Source: Nitrospira moscoviensis
Lineage (GTDB): Bacteria > Nitrospirota > Nitrospiria > Nitrospirales > Nitrospiraceae
Assembly (NCBI RefSeq): GCF_001273775.1
Contig: NZ_CP011801.1
Location: 4,194,001 to 4,258,000 of the forward strand
DNA length: 64,000 nt
Reading direction: 5' to 3'
This document shows, piece after piece, positions 37,162 to 45,553 of this stretch (positions are counted from its first letter, which is position 1; the number at the start of each line of letters is the position of its first letter). Under the pieces are notes generated by a model that saw nothing but the letters and a program-made list of their open reading frames with translations, searched no databases and was not told where the DNA came from. A program made the position numbers and the translations under genes.

Positions 37162-38712
37162 CTAGTCAGGCTGCGACCGAATCGCCTCCCGTCCAATGAG
37201 CAGGTCGTACGGCGCAAAATCGTCGGTCAACACGACGCCGCGCGCCCACGGCTCGGCGCGGCGGGTCGCGAGGAGCGCGATCGATTCCATCGGCAGCCGT
37301 TCGTTCAGCGCCATCTCGGTAACTTTGGCGGCCAGCCGATCGGCCTCGCCCCGTTCGATCGGCCCCCCGCCGAAAAAGATCAGATTCTCGGCTTTGTCTT
37401 GTCCGCCCTTCCACGGGCCTTTGACGGCATACGTCTCGATGACCGGAAACGCCCGGCTCATCGTGCGCGCCACGGCTTGGGCGCGGGCGGTGTCTCCCCC
37501 TTCGCCCGACGACGCCAGGTTGACCGCCACCACCCCGTCCGGACTGAGACGCGCCCGCACCGTTTCAAAAAACTCGGCCGTGGTGAGATGGAAGGGAATC
37601 ATGTGCCGCGCGAAGGCGTCGATCCAAATGACGTCATAGACATGGCCGGTCGCATTGAGGAAGGCGCGTCCGTCCTTCACGAACACGTGATGATTGGCCG
37701 GCGGCCGATAGCCGAAATAGGCCTCTGCCATCCGCACCACGACGGGGTCGAACTCCACCACGTCCAACTCGAGCGCCGGATGGTAGCGCGCCAGCCATTT
37801 GGCGAGCGATCCTCCGCCATGGCCCAAGATGAGCCCACGTTTCGGCTCCGGCGTCATCGCGAGCGACGCCACCATCAATTGGCTATAGGGAAGAAAGAGC
37901 GAGATCGGATCCGCCTTCCACATGACCGCGTGAAACGTCCGGTCCAAGACCAGATACCGAAACAGCTGATCGTCACGGATGCGGACCTGCTGGTACGGAC
38001 TGTCTTCTTGATAGACGGGCGGCTGCAGTTTCTGCACCGGGCGCAGGGCCAACGCTCCCAATAAGAACGACAGCAGGGCGCCAGCCGCCATCGTCGCCGC
38101 GAAACGCACGGGCTTGGCGAGCCACAGCCACCACAGCCCAAGCGCCACCTGGACCGTACCCAACCAGGCGACCAAGGCTTGGCTGCCGATCCATGAGAGC
38201 AGAAAAAACGCCGTCCCCCAGGTTCCCAACAGGCTGCCGACCGTGGACAACGCGATCATCCGGCCGGTGTGTCGGCCCAGATGGTCCATATCCGCGACGG
38301 CCAGGCGCAGCATCGCCGGCAGCACGCCGCTCAGGCCGAAGGCCGGAGGGGCCAGCAGCACTGTCGCGGCCAACGTCGGCCCCCACCGCGGGTCTTCAAT
38401 GAGTTTTTCAACCTGGAACAAGACCGGCTGGCTGGCCCAGGCGACGAGAAACGTCCATCCGCCGGAAAACAGCAAGAGTCCCGCCAACACCGCGCCGCCT
38501 CTGTATCGATCGGAGATCCATCCGCCGAACGCGTAGCCGCTGCTCATGGCGGCGAGAATCACCCCGATGAGCGCGCCCCACACAAACAGCGAATTTCCGA
38601 ACACCGGCGCGAGGAGCCGGCTCCCGAGGATTTCCAGCGCCATGACCACGGCACCCGTCACCAGCGCGGTGAAGAGAAGAAACGTGCGCGAGATGCGTGG
38701 AGTGTCTGCCAT
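37162..38712 (-). CDS. Membrane-fused spermidine-synthase-like (fused MFS/spermidine synthase) protein
   Basis: This 516-residue protein has two parts. The N-terminal ~215 residues hold six or seven transmembrane segments of the fused MFS-like type (MALEILGSRLLAPVFGNSLFVWGALIG). The C-terminal half is an S-adenosylmethionine-fold domain: GLILGHGGGSLAKWLARYHP, LDVVEFDPVVVRMAEAYF and DVIWIDAFARHMIPFHLTT. In true spermidine synthases the second motif binds decarboxylated SAM; here the substrate is unknown and a polyamine product is not assured. It is monocistronic, divergent from ugd. Confidence 0.85.
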   Translation of the reverse strand: MADTPRISRTFLLFTALVTGAVVMALEILGSRLLAPVFGNSLFVWGALIGVILAAMSSGYAFGGWISDRYRGGAVLAGLLLFSGGWTFLVAWASQPVLFQVEKLIEDPRWGPTLAATVLLAPPAFGLSGVLPAMLRLAVADMDHLGRHTGRMIALSTVGSLLGTWGTAFFLLSWIGSQALVAWLGTVQVALGLWWLWLAKPVRFAATMAAGALLSFLLGALALRPVQKLQPPVYQEDSPYQQVRIRDDQLFRYLVLDRTFHAVMWKADPISLFLPYSQLMVASLAMTPEPKRGLILGHGGGSLAKWLARYHPALELDVVEFDPVVVRMAEAYFGYRPPANHHVFVKDGRAFLNATGHVYDVIWIDAFARHMIPFHLTTAEFFETVRARLSPDGVVAVNLASSGEGGDTARAQAVARTMSRAFPVIETYAVKGPWKGGQDKAENLIFFGGGPIERGEADRLAAKVTEMALNERLPMESIALLATRRAEPWARGVVLTDDFAPYDLLIGREAIRSQPD

Positions 38713-38862
38713 CGTACGTGTGGATCAACAGGCGGTCACAACAGGTGAGCGGCCGGGCCGGAGATCGTGAATCGTCGGTTTCGCAAGCGCCGGGAATTGT
38801 ACTGAACCCGTTTTGCCGGAGTCAATGAAACGAGCGGCGACAAGGAAGGGATCACTCTTAAA

Positions 38863-38891
38863 TTGCCCCCACCGCCGCCCGTTGCTATACT
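38863..38891 (+). promoter_or_regulatory. Promoter for UDP-glucose dehydrogenase
   Basis: TTGCCC (38863-38868) and TATACT (38886-38891) are 17 bases apart. The start near 38898 leaves a short leader with GAAGGAG before the ATG at 38927. Confidence 0.55.
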
Positions 38892-38926
38892 CGGTTCCGC
38901 TGGCATGACGCGAAGGAGATCGTCCC

Positions 38927-40243
38927 ATGCACATTAGCGTGATCGGAACGGGATATGTCGGACTGGTGACGGGAGCCTGCTTTGCGGAGTTCGGCGTCAA
39001 CGTCACCTGCATGGATAATGATGCGAAACGGATCGCGCGCCTGGAAAAGGGCGACGTGCCGTTCTACGAACCGGGCATTACGGAGCTGGTCGCCAAGGGA
39101 CTGAAGGAAAACCGCCTGTCCTTCACCACCGACATCGCCAAAGCGGTCGACAAGGCGTTGGTCATTTTCATCGCCGTCGGCACACCGCCCAAAGAAGACG
39201 GCTCCGCCGATCTGTCCTTCGTGGAAGAAGTCGGGCGGGGCATCGCCCGGTATATGACGGGCTACAAAGTCATCGTGACGAAATCCACCGTGCCGGTGGG
39301 CACCGGCGAGGCGATTCGCGCCGTCATCAAGAAAACCCAGCAAGAGCCCATCCGGTTCGACATCGTGTCGAACCCCGAGTTTCTCCGCGAGGGCTCCGCG
39401 ATCGAGGATTTCATGCGGCCGAACCGCGTGGTGATCGGCGCCGACAGCGATCAGGCCGTCGCCATCATGAAGGATTTGTATCGACCGTTGTACCTCATTG
39501 AAACGCCATTCGTGGTCACCGACGTGCCGACGGCCGAATTGATCAAGTATGCCTCCAACGCCTTTCTCGCGACGAAGATTTCGTTCATCAACGAGATCGC
39601 CAATCTCTGCGAGAAGGTCGGCGCCAACGTGCAGATGGTCGCAAAGGGAATGGGCCTCGATCACCGGATCGGCTCAAAGTTCCTCCATGCCGGGCCGGGA
39701 TTCGGGGGGTCCTGCTTTCCGAAAGATTTGGCGGCGCTGATTCAAACGGGCGAGCGAAACGGCTTGCCGATGCAGATCGCCTCGGCCGCTTCGCGGGTCA
39801 ACCAGAACCAGCTCAGGCAGATGGTGAAGAAGATCCGGGAGGCGACAGGAGACGTCGCCGGGAAAACGCTGGCGATGCTGGGGCTTTCGTTCAAGCCCAA
39901 CACCAACGATCTACGGGAAGCGCCGGCGCTGGCGCTCGGGCAGGAGCTGCTCGCGGCCGGCGCGGCCGTCCGCGTCTATGATCCCGCCGCCCTGGAAGAA
40001 GCCTGCCGCGCCTTGCCGAAGCTGCAGGCCTGCCGGGACGCCTATCACGCGGCGGAGGGCGCCGACGCCCTCATCATCGTAACCGAGTGGAACCAGTTCA
40101 GGAATCTCGACTTCGAGCGACTGAAATCCGTCATGCGGCGGCCGCTCCTGCTCGATCTTCGGAACGTCTACGATCCACAGAGAGTCGCGGCGGCCGGCTT
40201 CCGCCACGTGTCGGTCGGGCGGCCGCCGCTCGATCCGCAGTGA
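38927..40243 (+). CDS. ugd: UDP-glucose 6-dehydrogenase
   Basis: This 438-residue enzyme oxidises UDP-glucose to UDP-glucuronate, a precursor of surface polysaccharides. The NAD-binding motif is ISVIGTGYVGLVTGACFAEFG. The middle shows KSTVPVGTG and VSNPEFLREGSAIEDFMRPNR, and the catalytic Cys sits in GPGFGGSCFPKDLAAL. C-terminal LGLSFKPNTNDLREAPAL binds the uracil region. It converges with the HEAT-protein gene with only 9 bases between stops. Confidence 0.95.
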   Translation: MHISVIGTGYVGLVTGACFAEFGVNVTCMDNDAKRIARLEKGDVPFYEPGITELVAKGLKENRLSFTTDIAKAVDKALVIFIAVGTPPKEDGSADLSFVEEVGRGIARYMTGYKVIVTKSTVPVGTGEAIRAVIKKTQQEPIRFDIVSNPEFLREGSAIEDFMRPNRVVIGADSDQAVAIMKDLYRPLYLIETPFVVTDVPTAELIKYASNAFLATKISFINEIANLCEKVGANVQMVAKGMGLDHRIGSKFLHAGPGFGGSCFPKDLAALIQTGERNGLPMQIASAASRVNQNQLRQMVKKIREATGDVAGKTLAMLGLSFKPNTNDLREAPALALGQELLAAGAAVRVYDPAALEEACRALPKLQACRDAYHAAEGADALIIVTEWNQFRNLDFERLKSVMRRPLLLDLRNVYDPQRVAAAGFRHVSVGRPPLDPQ

Positions 40244-40252
40244 GCCGGCTTC

Positions 40253-40960
40253 CTATGAAAGTTTGGGCAACTCCACCTTGGCTTCGTCCTTGACCTTCGG
40301 TTTATAACCCATCCGGTCCAGCACCTTCATGATCCGGCTCTTCAGCCGGTCGTCGGCCTCGGTGAGCGCCGTCGCCATCGGCTCGACGGCCGGCTTGCCG
40401 ATTTTCCTGATGATCTCGGTTGCCGACTGCCGGATTTCGTCTTCCTCCGACACCAACAGGGGAATGAGCGACGGCACGGCCACGCCGCCCAGCTTGATCA
40501 ATGAATCATAGGCCCGTTGCCGGACGTCGCCGACTTCATCCGTGAGGGCCGCGACCAGCGGCTCCACGGCGCGCTCGTCTTTCAATTCGCCCAAGACTTC
40601 GGCCGCGTATTTGCGATTGAGCCAATGCGGGTCTTTCAGATCCAGCAGCATCGCATCCGCCTTGGCGGCGTTGGGATCCTTCGCGCGGATGCGGAAATTC
40701 TTGGCGACGCGCTTGCCGCCTTCCTCGACGACACGGATCGTCGCGCCGTCTCCGACCTTGAGCTTTTTGAGATCCTCGAGCGCCTCCTCCGCTACCTCAA
40801 GGACGACCGTCTTCCCGTCGTAGGCCAGCAGCTCCACTTCGACCTGCTTGGCTTCGGGATTGACGGCCACCACGCGTTCGGTGACGAGATTGAAGCCGTC
40901 TTTTTTCTCGCCGCCTTTGGGACCGATTTGGATCAACTTCACCGGAGCGTCGTCTGCCAT
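40253..40960 (-). CDS. HEAT-repeat protein with N-terminal beta domain (HEAT protein A)
   Basis: This encodes 235 residues. The first ~95 are not HEAT: a charged, beta-rich segment (VNPEAKQVEVELLAYDGKTVVLEV, then GATIRVVEEGGKRVAKNFRI) that looks like an OB/SH3-like barrel. Four HEAT-type repeats follow (YAAEVLGELKDERAVEPLVAAL, YDSLIKLGGVAVPSLIPLL). No signal peptide or membrane segment, so cytoplasmic. It is the last gene of the HEAT cluster and lies 29 bases after the next. Function unknown; repeats of this type make protein-binding scaffolds. Confidence 0.78.
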   Translation of the reverse strand: MADDAPVKLIQIGPKGGEKKDGFNLVTERVVAVNPEAKQVEVELLAYDGKTVVLEVAEEALEDLKKLKVGDGATIRVVEEGGKRVAKNFRIRAKDPNAAKADAMLLDLKDPHWLNRKYAAEVLGELKDERAVEPLVAALTDEVGDVRQRAYDSLIKLGGVAVPSLIPLLVSEEDEIRQSATEIIRKIGKPAVEPMATALTEADDRLKSRIMKVLDRMGYKPKVKDEAKVELPKLS

Positions 40961-40989
40961 GTCAGCTATCCTTTAATAAAGGTGAACGA

Positions 40990-41754
40990 TTACTGAGCGG
41001 CTTTCCATCCGAGGCTGGCCAGGACCCCCTCGACCGTCTCCTGCACCATCGTATTTTCGTCTTCCAACAACGGCAGCAGCGGTGGGATCGCTTCCTTGGC
41101 GCCCAGCCGGGCCAGCGACTCGGCCGCATTGCGGCGCACGAGCCAGTCTTCATCTTTCAGCGATTCGATGAGCGGCGGCACGCCGCGCGGATCGCCGATC
41201 TTGCCCAGCGCCTCCGCCGCATGCCGGCGCACCATCCAATTGTTGCCGAGCAACCCGTCGATCAACGCCTCGACCGCCCGCACGTCGCCGATCTTCTTGA
41301 GCACGCGCGCCACGTCTTCGCGCAGCGTGCTGTCGCCCAGCGCTTCGACCAATCCCGGCACGGCGCGCGGATCGCCGATCCGCTCCAGCGCCCAGACGGC
41401 CGCCGTGCGGACCGCCCCGTCCTTGTCTTTCAGCGCCTTGACCAGCGGCTCGACCGCCCGCGGATCTTTCAATTTGCCGAGCGCGGAGGCGGCCTGCTCC
41501 CGAATCGCCCATTCGTCGTCCTCCAGGGCCTCCAACATCGGCGCGAGAATCGAAGGCCCGATCCGCACCGCCGCGCTCGTCGCCGCTTCCCGGATGACCA
41601 CGTCTTCGTCGGCCATCAGCCCGATCAGCCGCGGGATGGCGTCGGGTCCCGCCTGTCCGAGGCTCGCGATGGCATGGTCCCGCAGCGCCTCGTTCTCGTC
41701 GCGCAGCGCGGAAATCAGCTGGTCGATCCGGTCGGATTCCGTGTCATGACTCAT
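40990..41754 (-). CDS. HEAT-repeat protein (HEAT protein B)
   Basis: This encodes 254 residues made almost wholly of about eight PBS-lyase-type HEAT repeats of roughly 31 residues, for example AASALGKLKDPRAVEPLVKAL, AVWALERIGDPRAVPGLVEAL and AAEALGKIGDPRGVPPLIESL. The regular DW-VRR/VRE at the helix turn marks the E-Z type. It ends with a short cap GVLASLGWKAAQ. It has no signal peptide. The start overlaps the stop of HEAT protein C by 4 bases (ATGA), so B and C are translationally coupled. No enzymatic domain is visible. Confidence 0.82.
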   Translation of the reverse strand: MSHDTESDRIDQLISALRDENEALRDHAIASLGQAGPDAIPRLIGLMADEDVVIREAATSAAVRIGPSILAPMLEALEDDEWAIREQAASALGKLKDPRAVEPLVKALKDKDGAVRTAAVWALERIGDPRAVPGLVEALGDSTLREDVARVLKKIGDVRAVEALIDGLLGNNWMVRRHAAEALGKIGDPRGVPPLIESLKDEDWLVRRNAAESLARLGAKEAIPPLLPLLEDENTMVQETVEGVLASLGWKAAQ

Positions 41755-42848
41755 GGCGATGGGTTTCCTTCCTGTCCCGTCATCTGCACGGCGGACAAGG
41801 CTTCCAGTTTATCGGCGATCAAGCCGGCGTTGTAGGCGACCAATCCGTCGCGGTCGGTGCGCAGCCGGTCGAACAAATCTTTATGCGGGCGCAGCACTTC
41901 CACATCCTTGATCTTCGCGAGCGCCTCCATCGCATAGACCCGGAGCGGCCGGATGGGAATCGCTTCCAAGTAGAGCGGGGTCGGCCGGGCGTCGCCGATC
42001 AGGCCCAGCGCCTTGATCGCGAGCTCCTTCACGCCCGTGTCCTTGTCCCGCGCCAGACGCTTCATCAACGGTTCGACGGCCCGGACGTCCGCGATCTTTC
42101 CCAGCAGATCGGCGGCCGCTTCCCGCACCAACCAATCCTCGTCCTCCAGATATTCGATCAGGATCTCAACGCTCGGCCGTCCGATGCCCAGGAGATCGAT
42201 CACCGTCGCCATGCGCGCTTCTTCCCGCTCGCTCGCGCCTTCGACGTTGCGCAGCTCGTTGAACGCCGCATCGATCCGTTCGCGGATCGCCTGGAGCTTC
42301 TTGAGCGTGCCGACCGCAATGTCGCGGACGGCCGGCTGCCCCATGGCATCGATGAAGGCGTCGACCGATCGGGGATCAAGCAACTGATCCAGCATCGTCG
42401 CCGCCGTCACCTGCGCCTCCGGATCCGGATGTTTGAGCATGTCGCACAACGGCGCGACGGCCGTCGGGATCGCGCCGATGAGATGCGTGACGAGCCGGCG
42501 CATGTCGCCGTCCGGCATCTGGGGCAGCAAGGCCACCAGCGCCGCCGCCGTCTCCATATCCAAGACACCGGCCATCTGCTCCAAGGCCGCGGCGCCCGCT
42601 TTGCGGACGGCGTCATCCTCGTCCTGCAACAGGCCCACCAGCGCCACGCCGGCCTGCGGGTCTTTCAACCGCGCCAGCATGGCCGCCGCTTCCCGCTTCA
42701 ACTCGGGCGAGCCGCTCCGCAGCGCCTCGATCAATGCATGAACGGCCCTGGGACCGCCTGCCACGCAGGCCGCCGTCGCGCGCATGCGCCGCCAATCCTC
42801 TTCGTGGACCAGCTCGGAGACCAGCGTTTCGATCGTTTCCTTCGACAT
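41751..42848 (-). CDS. HEAT-repeat protein (HEAT protein C)
   Basis: This encodes 365 residues of HEAT-type repeats, less regular than in B. Clear units are AAMLARLKDPQAGVALVGLL, DEDWLVREAAADLLGKIADV and ELAIKALGLIGDARPTPLYLEAI. A charged helical stretch around residues 190-230 (RERIDAAFNELRNVEGASEREEA) interrupts the array. No signal peptide. The 3' end overlaps HEAT protein B by 4 bases. Probably a cytoplasmic scaffold; partner unknown. Confidence 0.78.
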   Translation of the reverse strand: MSKETIETLVSELVHEEDWRRMRATAACVAGGPRAVHALIEALRSGSPELKREAAAMLARLKDPQAGVALVGLLQDEDDAVRKAGAAALEQMAGVLDMETAAALVALLPQMPDGDMRRLVTHLIGAIPTAVAPLCDMLKHPDPEAQVTAATMLDQLLDPRSVDAFIDAMGQPAVRDIAVGTLKKLQAIRERIDAAFNELRNVEGASEREEARMATVIDLLGIGRPSVEILIEYLEDEDWLVREAAADLLGKIADVRAVEPLMKRLARDKDTGVKELAIKALGLIGDARPTPLYLEAIPIRPLRVYAMEALAKIKDVEVLRPHKDLFDRLRTDRDGLVAYNAGLIADKLEALSAVQMTGQEGNPSP

Positions 42849-42889
42849 GGCCGATTACATTTTTACCCTTGTACTTTTTCCTTGTGCCG

Positions 42890-43972
42890 TCACATCCGCC
42901 CCGCTCTCCATCCCACCAGCGCCAGCGTCTCCTTCACATGATACCGGAGGTTCTCGTCCTGCGAACCCGTCAGCAGGGGCAGCAGCAGCGGAATCACTTT
43001 CGAGCCGAACTTCGCCAATGCGGCGGACGCTTCCGCCCTGGTGAACGTGGGTGCCAGCGCCGCGACCAGCGCGGGCAGCGCGGCCTCGTCGCCGATCGCC
43101 CCCAACGCCCGCACGGCCGCGCCCTGCGTGATGACTTCCTCATTCCACCGGTCGCCGCACCCGGCGACGGCGCGGGGCGCATCCGGAGGGTTCGTGCCGG
43201 CCACCACGTCGATCAAGACGGGCACCGCCCGGCGGTCCCCAATCCGGCCAAGCGCTTCTACCGCGAGCGTGCGGAGTGCGGGGTCTCTCATGGCGATGAA
43301 CAAAAATTCCACCGCTTCAGGATCGCCGATCTCCCCGAGCGCCCGGATCGCGTCTTCGCGCACGGCGGAATCCGCGTCGTTGAACAGGACCGACAGCAGC
43401 GGTTGGACCGCCGTCCGGGAGCGCGTCTTGCCTAACGCCTCCACCGCATGCAACCGCACCAGCCACTCATGATCTCGCAATGCATCCACAAGCGCCGGAA
43501 TCGCGGCTTCGCCGATCGCCGCCAGCGCGGTGGAGGTTTCCTCGCGTACGGCTTTGACCTTGTCCTGCAAGAGCGGAATCAGCGCCGGCACGGAGCGGGG
43601 ATTCTTCAGGCGCCCCACCGCCTTCGCCGCATGCATCCGGACGATCCAATCGCCGCTGGCGACCGCCCGCAGCAGAGGCTCCAGCACCCGGTCGTCGGCG
43701 ATGGAGGCCAAGACGGCCGAGGCGGCTTCCTGGACGGACAGATCCGGATCGGCCAGGCAGCCCCCCACGGCCAACACGGACGGTTCCCCGATAGAGGTCA
43801 GCGCGGCGATGGCGGCCTCTCGCACGGATCGATCCCGGTCTTTCAACGTTGACACGAGCGGATGGACGGCCCGGCTGTCTTTCAGGCGGCCCAGGAGCAG
43901 GGCCGCTTCTTCACGGATCGCCCAATCCTCATCTCGGAGGGCGGCAATCTGCTCGGCAACTTGATCCGCCAC
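42890..43972 (-). CDS. HEAT-repeat protein (HEAT protein D)
   Basis: This encodes 360 residues from GTG at 43972, which has GAGAGG just upstream; a longer frame to 44071 adds unrelated sequence. About eleven HEAT repeats are visible (AALRDEDWAIREEAALLLGR, AAKAVGRLKNPRSVPALIPLL, AVEALGRIGDRRAVPVLIDVV). A Gly/Pro/Cys-bearing insertion (GTNPPDAPRAVAGCGDRWNEE) breaks the array at two thirds. The C-terminus ends with the same type of GW cap as B and E. It is the first gene of the four-gene HEAT run, and its start lies 142 bases from that of the divergent beta-propeller gene. Confidence 0.82.
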   Translation of the reverse strand: MADQVAEQIAALRDEDWAIREEAALLLGRLKDSRAVHPLVSTLKDRDRSVREAAIAALTSIGEPSVLAVGGCLADPDLSVQEAASAVLASIADDRVLEPLLRAVASGDWIVRMHAAKAVGRLKNPRSVPALIPLLQDKVKAVREETSTALAAIGEAAIPALVDALRDHEWLVRLHAVEALGKTRSRTAVQPLLSVLFNDADSAVREDAIRALGEIGDPEAVEFLFIAMRDPALRTLAVEALGRIGDRRAVPVLIDVVAGTNPPDAPRAVAGCGDRWNEEVITQGAAVRALGAIGDEAALPALVAALAPTFTRAEASAALAKFGSKVIPLLLPLLTGSQDENLRYHVKETLALVGWRAGRM

Positions 43973-44114
43973 GCGGCACCTCTCGAATCGAGCCGATAAC
44001 CCTAACACAGGGTTTTTCGCAGGGTCAACGAAGTGACACCCGCTCAAGCCGGGTCTGGAAACGCGCGCCAAAAAGGTTCACTATTGTGCCGATCTTTCAC
44101 GAAGGAGGGCCATC

Positions 44115-45353
44115 ATGAAGAGCTTGCGACTCCCCGCCCTGACGGCGGCCTTGTTCCTCATCGTCTTGTTGGTACTGCCGGCCGGACCGGGACAGGCCTA
44201 TGAAGTCTGGCTGACCGACCAGTCGGATACGGGCAAAGAGAGCGGGGGGTTCCTGTACATCTATGACGGCGCGCAATTAGCGGCCAACCCCCCGGGTGCG
44301 AAGCCGACGCAAACCATCGACTTCTCCGGCGAGATCGGCAAGTTCTGCGAAGAGGCCACGAAGAAAGCCGTGCGCCGCCCGCACATGTTGTTCTTCAACG
44401 CGGCCCAGGACCATGCGATTGTTTCCTTCCTGAGCGGACAGGTCCTCTTCATGGACGCCGCGACGAAAAAGCCGGAGGCCTGCCTGTCGATGGGGAAGAA
44501 CGTGCACGCCGCCTGGCCCACGCCGGATCAAAAAATGGCGATCGCCGCCAACATCGCCGAGAAGAAGTTCATCCGCATCTGGACGGATTATAAGGCCCAC
44601 AAGTTCAGCTTCGATCCCGAGAAAGACGTGATGAACTTGGCACCGATGGAGAGCGGCGAACGGCCGGACACCTCCCCGATCTGCCCCATCACCGAGGCCT
44701 CGAGCCGCTACGCCTTCGTGACGCTGCGCGGGGGCGGATTGTTGGTCGTGGATGTGACCGCGACGCCGATGAAGGTCGTCGCCACGCTGAACAACAATCA
44801 AGTGCATCCGGCGGGCTGCGGCGGCGTGCAAGCCGGCGGCACGATGTACATCAATTCCGGCGGCGGGTGGCCCATCGCGCCCTTGTCCTACGACGTCTAT
44901 GCGTTGGATCTGTCCGATTTGCCCAAGGGAATCTCGGCCAGACTGGTGTCCCAGCGGGACGACAAATTCGCAGACTCGCACGGAATGGTGGGGGTGGGGC
45001 GGTACGTCTGGAGCGCCGACCGGGCGGGCAACAACGTGGAGATCATCGACACCCTCTCGAACCTCAGCGTCGGATCCGTCGACCTGGTGACCGACAAGAA
45101 CCAAGACCCGGCTCCCGACCTGATGGACGTCGCGCCGGACGGGCAGTATGTCTTCGTCGGCCTGCGCGGGCCCAATCCCCTCACCGGCAACGACAAGACC
45201 GTGAACAACGCCAAGGGGACCATTCCCGGCGTCGGCGTCATCCATGTGGATGCGGGTGGAAAAATCGGGCACTACAAAGGCCAAGCGGCGATCACGAACA
45301 TGAAAGACGGCAAAGAAACCGCCGACACGCATGGCATCGCGGTGAGGAGATAG
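44115..45353 (+). CDS. Secreted YVTN-type beta-propeller protein
   Basis: This encodes 412 residues from ATG at 44115 with GAAGGAGGG upstream. A strong signal peptide (LTAALFLIVLLVLPAGPGQA) leads to repeated blades of the YVTN/cytochrome-D1-like kind: GQVLFMDAATKKPEACLSMG, LLVVDVTATPMKVVATLNNN and NNVEIIDTLSNLSVGSVDL. His residues recur at blade starts (HAAWPTPDQ, DSHGMVGVG, THGIAV). No heme-binding CXXCH. It is periplasmic and of unknown role, inserted on the opposite strand among cytoplasmic HEAT genes. Confidence 0.75.
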   Translation: MKSLRLPALTAALFLIVLLVLPAGPGQAYEVWLTDQSDTGKESGGFLYIYDGAQLAANPPGAKPTQTIDFSGEIGKFCEEATKKAVRRPHMLFFNAAQDHAIVSFLSGQVLFMDAATKKPEACLSMGKNVHAAWPTPDQKMAIAANIAEKKFIRIWTDYKAHKFSFDPEKDVMNLAPMESGERPDTSPICPITEASSRYAFVTLRGGGLLVVDVTATPMKVVATLNNNQVHPAGCGGVQAGGTMYINSGGGWPIAPLSYDVYALDLSDLPKGISARLVSQRDDKFADSHGMVGVGRYVWSADRAGNNVEIIDTLSNLSVGSVDLVTDKNQDPAPDLMDVAPDGQYVFVGLRGPNPLTGNDKTVNNAKGTIPGVGVIHVDAGGKIGHYKGQAAITNMKDGKETADTHGIAVRR

Positions 45354-45389
45354 AAAGAACTAGCTGCCGGACGTGCCGGCTGGCCAAAA

Positions 45390-45545
45390 GGCTGGAACGC
45401 AAGGCCGCTTCACGAGTGAGTGTAGCCGAGGAAGACCCACAGAAAGTTTTCCAGGCAAGGCCGCAGGAGCCTGGCGACCGAGGCATACCGTTCCGGTATG
45501 TCGCAGGGAGACAGGCGACGAGAACGCCGCCTGGGAAGCTTTATG
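45390..45545. repeat. Structured intergenic repeat-like element
   Basis: The gap between the beta-propeller gene and HEAT protein E holds no frame of note. It contains GCAAGGCCGC twice (about 45399 and 45455), a hairpin CATACCG/CGGTATG (about 45484-45500) and a second hairpin CAGGCG/CGCCTG (about 45512-45533). The layout, GGCCGC tract, central palindrome and AACGCCGC tract, resembles dispersed palindromic intergenic elements. Copies elsewhere cannot be checked from this window. Confidence 0.4.
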
Positions 45546-45553
45546 GGGATCGG

